From NCBI RefSeq assembly GCF_003992675.1, contig NZ_RZMZ01000017.1:16778-80777 (forward strand): a DNA stretch of 64,000 bases, read 5' to 3'. The notes below the pieces were generated by a model. The model saw only the letters and a program-made list of their open reading frames with translations, was not told the origin of the DNA and did not search any database. Both the position numbers and the translations under genes were made by a program. The DNA comes from Flagellimonas marinaquae. Its GTDB lineage: Bacteria > Bacteroidota > Bacteroidia > Flavobacteriales > Flavobacteriaceae. Positions 32,794 to 41,445 of the stretch are shown piece by piece. Position 1 is the stretch's first letter. Each line of letters begins with the position of its first letter.

Positions 32794-34455
32794 ATGGCAA
32801 AACAGATACTTACTTCTTGGCAGCGACTCGTCAACTTGTTAAAATTGGATAAAAAGGATGTGCTTCAAGTCTTTTATTATGCCATTTTTTCAGGATTGGT
32901 GGGTTTGTCCCTTCCATTGGGTATCCAAGCGATTATCAATCTGATCCAAGGGGCGCAGGTAAGCACATCATGGATCGTACTTGTAATCTTGGTCACCTTG
33001 GGGGTAGCCTTTTCGGGTGTGTTACAGTTGATGCAAATACGCATCATTGAAAACATCCAACAAAAAATATTTACACGGAGTTCGTTTGAGTTTACGTATC
33101 GATTCCCCAAAATAAAGATGTCGGAGTTGCGTAATTACTATCCCCCGGAATTGGCCAACCGCTTTTTTGATACGCTCAATATACAAAAGGGGGTTTCTAA
33201 ACTGTTGGTTGATTTTCCAACCGCGCTACTACAGATAGTTTTTGGGTTGCTTTTGTTGTCACTGTATCACCCTTTCTTTATCGTATATGGTGTTTTGTTA
33301 TTGGGATTGATATATGTGGTTTTTAAATATACCATATCAAAGGGTCTAGAGACGAGCCTTGCAGAATCCAAACAAAAATATAAGGTCGCCCATTGGATTC
33401 AAGAGGTGGCCAGAAGCATAGTAAGTTTTAAACTTTCTGGTAAAACCAGCCATGCACTCCAAAAGAACGACTATTTGGTAAGCGGCTATTTGGAGGCACG
33501 GGAAAGCCACTTCCGTATTTTGGTCTTGCAGTTTATTCAAATGATCGGGTTTAAAATTTTGGTGACCGCTGGCTTGCTAATTATCGGGGGCCTCCTGGTC
33601 CTGAATCAAGAGATGAACATTGGGCAATTTGTAGCCGCAGAGATTATCATTCTTTTGGTAATCAGTTCCGTGGAGAAACTTATTGTAGGTTTGGAATCTT
33701 TCTATGATGTGCTCACCGCATTGGAAAAGTTGGGCCAAGTGGTTGACAAAGAGGTGGAACTAGATCAGAAGGATTTGGAGCTCCTCGAGCAGGACGATTT
33801 TAAAATGGACTTGGAAAATATTGTTTACAATGTTCCAAAAACCGACATCAACATCATCAATGGGCTTTCCATGAGCATTGAAAAAAAGGACAGGATATTG
33901 ATAAAAGGAGCCAATGGGTCTGGAAAATCAACCTTGTTGCACCTTATTTCGGGGCTTATTGAACCCAGTAAAGGCAGTATTTATGTTAATGGTGTGCGGT
34001 TAAAGTCTGAGAATTTGAACCATTTTAGGTCTAAAATTGGACAATCCTTAAAACTGGAAACCCCTTTTGAGGGCACACTTAAAGAAAATATCACATTTGG
34101 CAATCCGGAAATTACCAAGGAAGACATACTTTGGGTGCTTGATGTCACAGGGCTTACCAAGGTTGTCAAAGAAATGGAGGATGGCCTGGATACAGTCATT
34201 TATCCTGAAGGAAAGCAAATCTCATATACCGTAGCCAAAAAGATCGTACTTGCCAGAAGTTTGGTCAAGAAACCTAAACTTTTGGTGCTGCGTGATCCAT
34301 TGGACCAATTTGATGAAGATGAGACCACGCGTATCATGGACTTTTTGACCGACCCTGCCCAGCCATGGAGCCTGGTGGTCGTGAGTGATGATAAAAATTG
34401 GGTAAAAAAATGTGGTCGTATCCTGACCCTTGAAAATGGAAAAATAAAGCAATAA
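32794..34455 (+). CDS. ABC exporter subunit with degenerate nucleotide-binding domain
   Basis: The 553-residue protein has five or six membrane helices (about residues 20-300), then an ATPase domain. The Walker A is intact (GANGSGKST, 372-380) and the Q-loop Gln is present (Q417). The LSGGQ signature position reads ISYTV (476-480). The Walker B run LLVL is followed by Arg500-Asp501 where Asp-Glu is expected. The H-loop region reads VVVSDDKNW with no His. Such a domain should bind ATP but hydrolyse it poorly, unless it works with a second ATPase. No peptidase C39 domain is present. HlyD and TolC genes follow, so it belongs to a type I secretion-like complex. Confidence 0.88.
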   Translation: MAKQILTSWQRLVNLLKLDKKDVLQVFYYAIFSGLVGLSLPLGIQAIINLIQGAQVSTSWIVLVILVTLGVAFSGVLQLMQIRIIENIQQKIFTRSSFEFTYRFPKIKMSELRNYYPPELANRFFDTLNIQKGVSKLLVDFPTALLQIVFGLLLLSLYHPFFIVYGVLLLGLIYVVFKYTISKGLETSLAESKQKYKVAHWIQEVARSIVSFKLSGKTSHALQKNDYLVSGYLEARESHFRILVLQFIQMIGFKILVTAGLLIIGGLLVLNQEMNIGQFVAAEIIILLVISSVEKLIVGLESFYDVLTALEKLGQVVDKEVELDQKDLELLEQDDFKMDLENIVYNVPKTDINIINGLSMSIEKKDRILIKGANGSGKSTLLHLISGLIEPSKGSIYVNGVRLKSENLNHFRSKIGQSLKLETPFEGTLKENITFGNPEITKEDILWVLDVTGLTKVVKEMEDGLDTVIYPEGKQISYTVAKKIVLARSLVKKPKLLVLRDPLDQFDEDETTRIMDFLTDPAQPWSLVVVSDDKNWVKKCGRILTLENGKIKQ

Positions 34456-34466
34456 CGCTAAACGCC

Positions 34467-35819
34467 ATGTTGAATATTTCTAAATCAGTTTTAAATAGAA
34501 AGGTAGACCTTTCCGATTATAAGGCAGTCATAAGGGTATCGCACCGAAGACATTACAAGCATTTCAATCGGTTCCTTGTGGTGTTCGCCGTTATTTTTGT
34601 AATCATATTGTTCCTGCCTTGGACCCAGAACGTTTCGGGAAAAGGGTTTTTAACCACCTTAACGCCCGATCAACGACCACAGACCATTCAATCCCCAATA
34701 CCGGGTCGAATTGAGAAATGGTTTGTTCGCGAAGGCGACTTTGTGGAAAAAGGAGATACGATTTTGCATATTTCTGAAATCAAGAATGAGTATTTTGACC
34801 CCAACCTTGTGCAAAGGACCGGGCAGCAGATTAAGGCAAAAGAGATGTCCGTTACTTCGTATCAAGAAAAGGTAAAGGCTCTTAATGCCCAAATAGCCGC
34901 ACTTACCACGGAGAGGGCCTTGAAGTTGGAACAGGCCCGAAACAAGCTATTACAGGCAAAATTGAAAGTTGAAAGCGATAGCATCGATTTTGAGGCGGCC
35001 AAAACAAATATCTTGATAGCGCAAAGACAGTTTGACCGAACCACGCAATTGGAGTCGGAGGGGCTTAAGGCAGTGACGGATGTTGAAGAAAAGCGCTTAA
35101 AACTTCAGGAAACACAGGCCAAAATAATTTCGCAGGAAAACAAGCTCTTGGCCAGTAAAAACGAGGTGTTGAACGCCCAAGTGGAAATCACAAGGGTAGA
35201 AGCCGAATACGCAGATAAAATATCCAAGGCACGAAGTGATAAATTCACCGCGCAATCCAATCAGTTCGATTCAGAGGCCCAAGTGACCAAACTGGAAAAT
35301 GAATTTACCAACTATTCGATTCGGAACGACCTTTACTACATTAGGGCGCCCCAAACCGGATTTATAAATAAGGCCATTCAAGGTGGTATCGGGGAAACCT
35401 TTAAGGAAGGCGACCGATTGGTAGGCATTATGCCGGCAAAATATGATATGGCAGTGGAAACCTTTGTGGAGCCCATAGATTTACCTTTGATCCATCTTGG
35501 GGAAAAAGTACGGATCCAGTTTGATGGATGGCCCGTAATTATTTTTAGCGGATGGCCCAATGTATCCTACGGTACCTACGGCGGGGTTGTCGTTGCGATT
35601 GAGACCTTTATCAGCGATAATGGAAAATATAGGATTTTGTTGGCCCCAGATCCTGAAGATCATCCGTGGCCGAAAGACCTTAGAGTGGGATCGGGCGCCA
35701 ATACGATTGCCTTATTGGAAGATGTCCCTATCTGGTTTGAATTGTGGAGACAGTTGAACGGCTTCCCGCCCAATTATTATCAACCCGAAAACAACAGTGC
35801 AAATGCTGCAAAGAAATAG
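34467..35819 (+). CDS. HlyD-family periplasmic adaptor
   Basis: The 450-residue protein has one N-terminal membrane helix (about residues 34-55). A lipoyl-type half (IQSPIPGRIEKWFVREGDFVEKGDTILHI) leads into a long coiled-coil hairpin (about 110-290), then the second lipoyl half (YIRAPQTGFINKAIQGGIGETFKEGDRL) and a beta-barrel domain. It bridges the inner membrane ABC subunit to the TolC-like channel. The gene starts 11 bases after the ABC gene and overlaps the TolC gene by 23 bases. Confidence 0.92.
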   Translation: MLNISKSVLNRKVDLSDYKAVIRVSHRRHYKHFNRFLVVFAVIFVIILFLPWTQNVSGKGFLTTLTPDQRPQTIQSPIPGRIEKWFVREGDFVEKGDTILHISEIKNEYFDPNLVQRTGQQIKAKEMSVTSYQEKVKALNAQIAALTTERALKLEQARNKLLQAKLKVESDSIDFEAAKTNILIAQRQFDRTTQLESEGLKAVTDVEEKRLKLQETQAKIISQENKLLASKNEVLNAQVEITRVEAEYADKISKARSDKFTAQSNQFDSEAQVTKLENEFTNYSIRNDLYYIRAPQTGFINKAIQGGIGETFKEGDRLVGIMPAKYDMAVETFVEPIDLPLIHLGEKVRIQFDGWPVIIFSGWPNVSYGTYGGVVVAIETFISDNGKYRILLAPDPEDHPWPKDLRVGSGANTIALLEDVPIWFELWRQLNGFPPNYYQPENNSANAAKK

Positions 35820-37218
35820 AAGATTACTTTTATTCTGTACCCTCTTTTTCTTTTATATAAGCTTTTCTCACGCCCAACAGGATTCTTTGGTCCTTGGGTT
35901 TAAAGAGTATTTGGGCTATGTAAAAAAATACCATCCTGTGGCCAAACAGGCACAACTTACCATTGCCATTGGCCAAGCCAACTTGATGAAGGCACGTGGT
36001 GGTTTTGATCCCAAGGTAGAGGTCGATTACGATCGCAAACAATTTAAGGGGACGGAATACTGGGACAAGTTAAATGCAACCTTCAAAATACCTACTTGGT
36101 TCGGAATAGAACTTAAGGGAAACTTGGAACAGAATGAGGGTAGTTTCCTCAGCGATGAAGCAACTGTTCCTGACGATGGTCAGTACAGTGCTGGGGTATC
36201 CATGTCTGTACTGCAGGGATTTTGGATCAATGAACGCATGGCTACCCTGAGGAAAGCCAAATTCTTTAGAGAGCAGTCCAAGGCAGACCAAGATCTTTTG
36301 GTGAACCAGGTACTGTATGATGCAGCCCTTGCCTATTTTGATTGGTTGCGGGCGTATCGTGATGCGCAGGTTTTTGAGGATTTTTTGGAAAATGCCGAAA
36401 TCAGGTTTCAAGGAGTGAAAAGCAGTGCGCTTGCAGGAGACATTTCCATCATCGATACCGTTGAAGCGAAGATTGCAGTGGAAAATAGGGCGTTGAGTTT
36501 GGAACAGGCCAACGTGAAGTTGATGAAAAGATCTTTGGAACTATCCAACTTTCTATGGATAGAGGATGTTCCCGTTGAGCTACAGGACAATATTATGCCA
36601 AATTTGGAGGTGGAAGGTGAGATAGATACCACTCTGGAGATTCTGGGCAAACCCTTGGATAGTTTTACCTTAGAAAATCATCCTAAAATACGTTCCCTCG
36701 ATTTCAAAATCGATGGACTTGTCGTAGACCGACGACTGAAAGCCAATAAGTTGCTGCCGAAACTGGATGTGGAATATAACTTTATCACCGAGACACCCGA
36801 ACTGATGAATTCCTTGATTACAGACAATTATAAGGGAGGGCTCACCTTTAGTGTACCCTTGTTTCTACGAAAAGAAAGAGGGGACTTAAAATTGGCCAAA
36901 TTTAAATTAAGGGACGCTGAATTTGAACGCGATAATGCCCAAGTCGAAATCCAGAACAAGGTAATTGCCATTTATCGTGAGTTGGACTCCTATATTACCC
37001 AAAATACCCTAATAGCCAATATCGTGAGGGATTATGGTACCTTGCTTCAGGCGGAGGAACGAAAGTTCAGTTTTGGGGAGAGCTCACTCTTTTTGATCAA
37101 CTCAAGGGAAAGCAAGCTTATTGATGCCTATTTGAAACAGAACGAGATGCAAAACAAATTCTACTACACCAAGGCAATGCTGTTCAAGAGCTTGGCCATT
37201 AATCCAGAGGCATTGTAA
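35797..37218 (+). CDS. TolC-family outer membrane channel
   Basis: The 473-residue protein has a signal peptide (cleaved near SFSHAQ) and the two repeats of the TolC fold, each with long helices (for example LVNQVLYDAALAYFDWLRAYRDAQVFEDFL and VEIQNKVIAIYRELDSYITQN). It forms the exit duct of the export complex with the HlyD and ABC proteins. The start may be the ATG at 35797 or the one at 35803. Confidence 0.9.
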   Translation: MQMLQRNRRLLLFCTLFFFYISFSHAQQDSLVLGFKEYLGYVKKYHPVAKQAQLTIAIGQANLMKARGGFDPKVEVDYDRKQFKGTEYWDKLNATFKIPTWFGIELKGNLEQNEGSFLSDEATVPDDGQYSAGVSMSVLQGFWINERMATLRKAKFFREQSKADQDLLVNQVLYDAALAYFDWLRAYRDAQVFEDFLENAEIRFQGVKSSALAGDISIIDTVEAKIAVENRALSLEQANVKLMKRSLELSNFLWIEDVPVELQDNIMPNLEVEGEIDTTLEILGKPLDSFTLENHPKIRSLDFKIDGLVVDRRLKANKLLPKLDVEYNFITETPELMNSLITDNYKGGLTFSVPLFLRKERGDLKLAKFKLRDAEFERDNAQVEIQNKVIAIYRELDSYITQNTLIANIVRDYGTLLQAEERKFSFGESSLFLINSRESKLIDAYLKQNEMQNKFYYTKAMLFKSLAINPEAL

Positions 37219-37299
37219 GGATTCCATTTCAAAACCAACCAATGACAAAAGTCACCAAATAGGTGGCAGGCCATGGTTACCTTTGAAAAAACAATTTTT

Positions 37300-37920
37300 A
37301 TGGAAGTATTGGAGAACGATAAATTGGAGTTGGTTCAGGATTTCATCCCTAAGGCAATGGATTATCCCACATACCGCAAACTCGTAAGCGAGTTGGCAAA
37401 AAGGGGCAAGTCAACTGGTCCAGACCAGTCCGAAGCAATGATCAATTACACGAAATTGAGCGACCGTAGAATGGTTCGCTGGGAGAAAACGTTCAAGATT
37501 TCTGAAGAGATTCAAAAAAAGTTGGCCGCTCTGGAAAAGGACCTAACGTTCGTGGTACTTACCGAAAGCTGGTGTGGAGATGCTGCTGCAAGCATGCCGA
37601 TACTCCAAAAAATAGCGGAATCATCGGCCAAAATAGACTTAAAAGTGGTGTTGAGGGATGAAAGCTTGGAGTTGATGGATGCTTTTTTGACCAATGGTGC
37701 CCGTTCCATTCCCAAAGTGATTGTTTTGGATAACTCCAATCAGGAAATTGTTGGTGAATGGGGGCCAAGACCAAGCCTTGCAACCAAAATGGTAGAGGAT
37801 TATAAAAAAGAACACGGTAAACTTACCGATGAGTTCAAACAGGAACTGCAGCTTTGGTACAATAAAAGCAAAGGGCAAAATATTCTAGAGGATATCCTAC
37901 AGTTACTTGCTTTGGAATAG
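37300..37920 (+). CDS. Thioredoxin-family protein with a single active-site Cys
   Basis: The start at MEVLENDKLELVQDF (37300) gives 206 residues. The C-terminal half is a thioredoxin fold: LTFVVLTESWCGDAAASMPILQKIA with one Cys where thioredoxins have CxxC, and the cis-proline in GARSIPKVIVLD. Without the second Cys it cannot act as a normal dithiol oxidoreductase; a monothiol or chaperone-like role is more likely. It lies 80 bases after the TolC gene, with no terminator seen. It overlaps the convergent TonB-like gene by 18 bases. Confidence 0.85.
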   Translation: MEVLENDKLELVQDFIPKAMDYPTYRKLVSELAKRGKSTGPDQSEAMINYTKLSDRRMVRWEKTFKISEEIQKKLAALEKDLTFVVLTESWCGDAAASMPILQKIAESSAKIDLKVVLRDESLELMDAFLTNGARSIPKVIVLDNSNQEIVGEWGPRPSLATKMVEDYKKEHGKLTDEFKQELQLWYNKSKGQNILEDILQLLALE

Positions 37921-38622
37921 ATAGGTAATGGTTCCGATCTGTGCTGCTTTGGAATCGGGGCTAAAACGTGCCTTAAGGGCGTAAGCAATGGCGTTATCTA
38001 CCAAACAGCCGTTGTCCGTTCCCGAACTTTTATCATTAAAACTTGCTTCGGTAACGTAACCATTGTTATCCACGGTAATGTTTACCACCACCTTGCCACC
38101 TTCAATACACGTATAAATAGGGGGGGGTAGGTAATAGGCATTGCGCTCCACCAATGAGTATGAAATGGAGGTACGTCTATCTTTCAAATAATTGGTAAAT
38201 TCTTCTTTTTGGGCATCCCGTTCTCCGAGCTTTTGTTTTTTCTCGTCCCGTTGCGCCTTTAATTGCTTGAGTTGTTCCTCGAATCCCGAGTTGTCGGCAT
38301 ATTCCCCCGTTTCACTGCTTAAGGCTCTTTCTTCCATAAGCTCTTCCAGGGTTTTTAACGGTTCTGGGTTCCCAACACTTGGCTTTGCGGTTTCATTGAG
38401 TGCCATGTGGCTTTTGATGGGGTCGTTTGCGGCCTGCATCTCCTCAAGTCGTTGTTCCTCTTCTTCAAGGAGCTTTTCGATATCCTCGTCGGCCAAGCTC
38501 ATTTCAATCACATATTCATCCTCTTGCATACCTCCCAAGTGTATGTTGAAAAGCAACAAAACCACTATGGACATAGCGAAGAAAGTGATCAAAAGTGATA
38601 ACTGGCTCTTGTTAAGGTTCAT
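37903..38622 (-). CDS. TonB-like energy transducer
   Basis: The 239-residue protein has one N-terminal membrane helix (about residues 9-29) and a long Glu/Lys-rich coiled-coil periplasmic segment (about 45-150). Its C-terminal domain resembles TonB: YTCIEGGKVVVNITVDNNGYVTEASFNDKSSGTDNGCLVDNAIAYALKARFSPD. TonB carries energy from the ExbB-ExbD complex to outer membrane receptors; no exbB or exbD is nearby. The Pro-rich spacer of classical TonB is replaced by charged helix. Confidence 0.75.
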   Translation of the reverse strand: MNLNKSQLSLLITFFAMSIVVLLLFNIHLGGMQEDEYVIEMSLADEDIEKLLEEEEQRLEEMQAANDPIKSHMALNETAKPSVGNPEPLKTLEELMEERALSSETGEYADNSGFEEQLKQLKAQRDEKKQKLGERDAQKEEFTNYLKDRRTSISYSLVERNAYYLPPPIYTCIEGGKVVVNITVDNNGYVTEASFNDKSSGTDNGCLVDNAIAYALKARFSPDSKAAQIGTITYLFQSK

Positions 38623-38670
38623 GGTCTAACTATAACCGCTTTTTTAGTAAATTATTTTATCCCAACCTCT

Positions 38671-39405
38671 CTAGGTTGAGGTGTTTACCCCTAATTCCTC
38701 CCTGAACGTATGGGGTGTTGTAGCATTATTTACGTTGAAATCCCCTATTTTGGTTCTTCGGAGTTCGGATAAGTAAGCCCCTGAACCAAGTGCCTTTCCA
38801 AAATCATGGGCCAATGAACGTATATAGGTTCCTTTGCTGCACACTACCCTAAAATCAACTTCGGGGCGTGCAATTCGAGTGATTTCAAACTCCAAAATCT
38901 CAATTTTTCGTGATTTTATCTCCACTTGCTTTCCTTCACGTGCCAGTTCGTACAAACGTTTCCCATCCTTTTTTAGGGCTGAAAAGATGGGCGGTACTTG
39001 TTCAATTTCGCCCAAAAATTGTTTGGTGGCTTCGTTGATAGCATCATCTGTGATATGTTCTGTGGGAAAGGTTTGGTTAACCTCGGTTTCCATATCGTAG
39101 GAAGGCGTAGTGGCGCCCAAAGTGAAGGTTCCTGTGTACTCTTTCACTTGTCCTTGAAGCTCGGGGATTTTTTTGGTGAATTTACCGGTGCATATAATCA
39201 ATAAGCCCGTGGCTAAGGGGTCTAGGGTTCCGGCATGGCCAATTTTTATCTTTTTGAGGCCAAATTTTTTACGGATGGCCCACTTAAGGGCATTTACCGC
39301 TTGGAACGAGCTCCATTCCAATGGTTTGTCGATCAATAAAATCTGACCCTCTAAAAAATCTTCTTTGGTGTTCAAAAACTTGGGGTTTGGGGCAAATATA
39401 CTCAT
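38671..39405 (-). CDS. truB: tRNA pseudouridine(55) synthase
   Basis: The 244-residue enzyme makes pseudouridine 55 in the T-loop of tRNAs. The catalytic Asp is in GHAGTLDPLATGLLIICTGKFTK (about residue 64). KPLEWSSFQAVNALKWAIRKKFG and the RCSKGTYIRSL-type motif (VVCSKGTYIRSLAHDFG) are present. It directly abuts uppP upstream. A short hairpin overlaps its stop codon but lacks a T-run. Confidence 0.95.
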   Translation of the reverse strand: MSIFAPNPKFLNTKEDFLEGQILLIDKPLEWSSFQAVNALKWAIRKKFGLKKIKIGHAGTLDPLATGLLIICTGKFTKKIPELQGQVKEYTGTFTLGATTPSYDMETEVNQTFPTEHITDDAINEATKQFLGEIEQVPPIFSALKKDGKRLYELAREGKQVEIKSRKIEILEFEITRIARPEVDFRVVCSKGTYIRSLAHDFGKALGSGAYLSELRRTKIGDFNVNNATTPHTFREELGVNTST

Positions 39406-40200
39406 CTATCCCCAAATACTCCACGCAAGAGCGATGAGGCCCACAACCAAACAGTAGATGGCAAAATAGGTTAGCTTGCTTTGGCGCACCAGTTTGATCA
39501 TCCAGGTGCAGGCAGCCAATCCAGCGATAAAGGCAGCAACAAATCCAGCACCCATGGCCACAGCTTGGTCACCATGAAAGGATATTTCCCCGCCCATCAA
39601 GTCCTTGGCCACTTTGCCCAAAATCAATGGAACTACCATCAGAAAAGAGAATCGGGCCGATTTGGTCTTGTCAACCCCTAAGAGAACCGCAGCTGAAATA
39701 GTGGCACCACTTCTGGAAATCCCGGGAAGTATGGCTACAGCTTGCGCCATCCCGATGGCAAATGCGCTGCGAAAGGATACGTTTTTATCGGTAGTCTTGG
39801 CCAAGTCAGCCAGATACAATAAAAACGCGGTAATGATCAACATGATGCCTACGATAACAATAGCACCATCAAAAAACACCTCGATAAAATCATTTAAAAA
39901 AAGACCCACCAAGGCAGCGGGAATCATGGATATGATAATTTTTAAGGAAAACTGTGTTTCATCGTTCCATTTGAATTGAAATAGCCCCTTGAAGATGTCA
40001 AAAACATCCTTACGGAATACTACCAAAGTACTCAAGGCAGTGGCAAAGTGAAGGATCACGGTGAACAACAAACTTTCTTCAGGAACGGCCTGAGCACCCA
40101 AAATGGCTTTCCCCAATTCTAAATGACCGCTGGAGGAAACAGGCAAAAATTCGGTCAATCCTTGAATGATTCCAAGGATGATGGCATCTATCAGTTCCAA
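39406..40200 (-). CDS. uppP: Undecaprenyl-diphosphate phosphatase
   Basis: The 264-residue BacA-type membrane enzyme recycles the lipid carrier for cell-wall synthesis. It has seven or eight helices and the two catalytic motifs GLTEFLPVSSSGHLELG (about residues 14-30) and LPGISRSGATI (about 158-168). It lies in the conserved order ftsX-DUF3098-uppP-truB, with one base between it and DUF3098 and none before truB. Confidence 0.96.
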   Translation of the reverse strand: MELIDAIILGIIQGLTEFLPVSSSGHLELGKAILGAQAVPEESLLFTVILHFATALSTLVVFRKDVFDIFKGLFQFKWNDETQFSLKIIISMIPAALVGLFLNDFIEVFFDGAIVIVGIMLIITAFLLYLADLAKTTDKNVSFRSAFAIGMAQAVAILPGISRSGATISAAVLLGVDKTKSARFSFLMVVPLILGKVAKDLMGGEISFHGDQAVAMGAGFVAAFIAGLAACTWMIKLVRQSKLTYFAIYCLVVGLIALAWSIWG

Positions 40201-40201
40201 A

Positions 40202-40468
40202 TTATTCCTCTTTTTTCTTGTTAGGATTCAACAAAATAGCGTATACCTGAATACCAAGTCCAATTAAGATCAGGGTTGGCGCAAGGCGTATCCGTCTAAA
40301 ATTGTAGATCTCGGGATTGAATACCTCTGGGTCATCACTTCCCCCACCGCTCATCAAAATATACCCGAGGGCAATAAAGGCGATTCCGATAAAGAGAAAC
40401 AAGTAGTTCTTTCGTTGGAAAACAAATTCCTTTGTGGGTTTTTGACCGTTTTTGTTTTTCTTGCTCAT
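40202..40468 (-). CDS. DUF3098 membrane protein
   Basis: The 88-residue protein has two membrane helices and the signature FVFQRKNYLFLFIGIAFIALGYILMSGGGSDDPEVFNPEIYNFRRIRLAPTLILIGLGI. The family is found only in Bacteroidota, nearly always between ftsX and uppP, so a role in cell division or lipid-carrier metabolism is likely but unproven. Confidence 0.88.
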   Translation of the reverse strand: MSKKNKNGQKPTKEFVFQRKNYLFLFIGIAFIALGYILMSGGGSDDPEVFNPEIYNFRRIRLAPTLILIGLGIQVYAILLNPNKKKEE

Positions 40469-40477
40469 GTCGCAAAG

Positions 40478-41356
40478 TTAATAATAAAGATCGTCCGTCC
40501 TCAGATTTAAAAAACGTTGGGTGGCAAAATGCGTACTGGCCCAAGAAATGATTACTCCCAAACCGAAAACGCCAACAAACAAAAGTATAAGGACGATGTA
40601 ATCCTGTAACAAATTCAGTTCGGGAAAATTTTTGTCGATGTAGTACACCAAAACGCCCAATCCGATTAGGGCAACTAGGGCACCTGCCATGCCCAGCTTA
40701 ATGTTGGTCCAAATAAAGGGCCTGCGGATAAAAGTCTTGGTAGCCCCCACCATTTGCATAGTTTTGATGATAAACCTTTTGGAATAGATGGACAAACGGA
40801 TGGAGCTATTGATGAGCAACACGGCAATTAGGGTGAATACGGCACTGGCCACCAAAATCCAAAGACTTATTTTCCGGGCATTGTTGTTCAATAATGAAAT
40901 CAAGGGCTTGTCATAACTCACTTCATCCACATAGGCCTTTTCGGAAATCTCAGCAGCAATCTCATCAATTTGTTCGGGCGACACGAAGTCTGCTTTAAGG
41001 TTGACGTCGATGGAATTTTTAAGGGGATTGTACCCCAAAAACTCCACAAAGTTTTCTCCAATATCCTCGCTATACTGTTCTGCCGCATCTTCCTTGGAAA
41101 TGTATTCGGCCGATTTGGTATACTCGGCAAGGGCCAGACTTTTTTGCAATTGGTCAATTTCCACGGGTTTGGCACTGTCCTTCAAGAATACCGATATGGT
41201 GATTTGCTCCTTAAAATGGTCGGCCAACTTTTTGGTATTGAGCACCAAAAGACCCAAGACACCTAAAAGAAACAGGACCAGGGCAATGCTCAAAGCCACG
41301 GAAAAGTAGGAGGAAATCAGTTTTCTACGCTGATATCGTTCAATATATTGGCTCAT
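40478..41356 (-). CDS. ftsX: Cell division protein FtsX
   Basis: The 292-residue permease-like protein has an N-terminal helix, a periplasmic domain (about residues 50-165) and three C-terminal helices. The conserved MQMVGATKTFIRRPFIWTN is present. With FtsE it controls peptidoglycan hydrolases at division; ftsE is not next to it here. It begins the ftsX-DUF3098-uppP-truB transcript, divergent from leuS. Confidence 0.92.
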   Translation of the reverse strand: MSQYIERYQRRKLISSYFSVALSIALVLFLLGVLGLLVLNTKKLADHFKEQITISVFLKDSAKPVEIDQLQKSLALAEYTKSAEYISKEDAAEQYSEDIGENFVEFLGYNPLKNSIDVNLKADFVSPEQIDEIAAEISEKAYVDEVSYDKPLISLLNNNARKISLWILVASAVFTLIAVLLINSSIRLSIYSKRFIIKTMQMVGATKTFIRRPFIWTNIKLGMAGALVALIGLGVLVYYIDKNFPELNLLQDYIVLILLFVGVFGLGVIISWASTHFATQRFLNLRTDDLYY

Positions 41357-41391
41357 ATAGTAGAATCAGTATGTAAAAATAGAAAAGTAAA

Positions 41392-41420
41392 TTGTATTTA
41401 GGGGATTAAACCTATTTTTG
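41392..41420 (+). promoter_or_regulatory. leuS promoter
   Basis: TTG (41392-41394), 18-base spacer, TATTTTTG (41413-41420), then CAC; 25 bases before the leuS ATG. Confidence 0.75.
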
Positions 41421-41445
41421 CACACGAAATTGAACAAGATTAACA

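Noticed and set aside
38663..38678. Hairpin CAACCT-ctct-AGGTTG as the truB terminator
   Set aside because: It overlaps the truB stop codon and has no T-run after it on the minus strand; too weak to list as a terminator.
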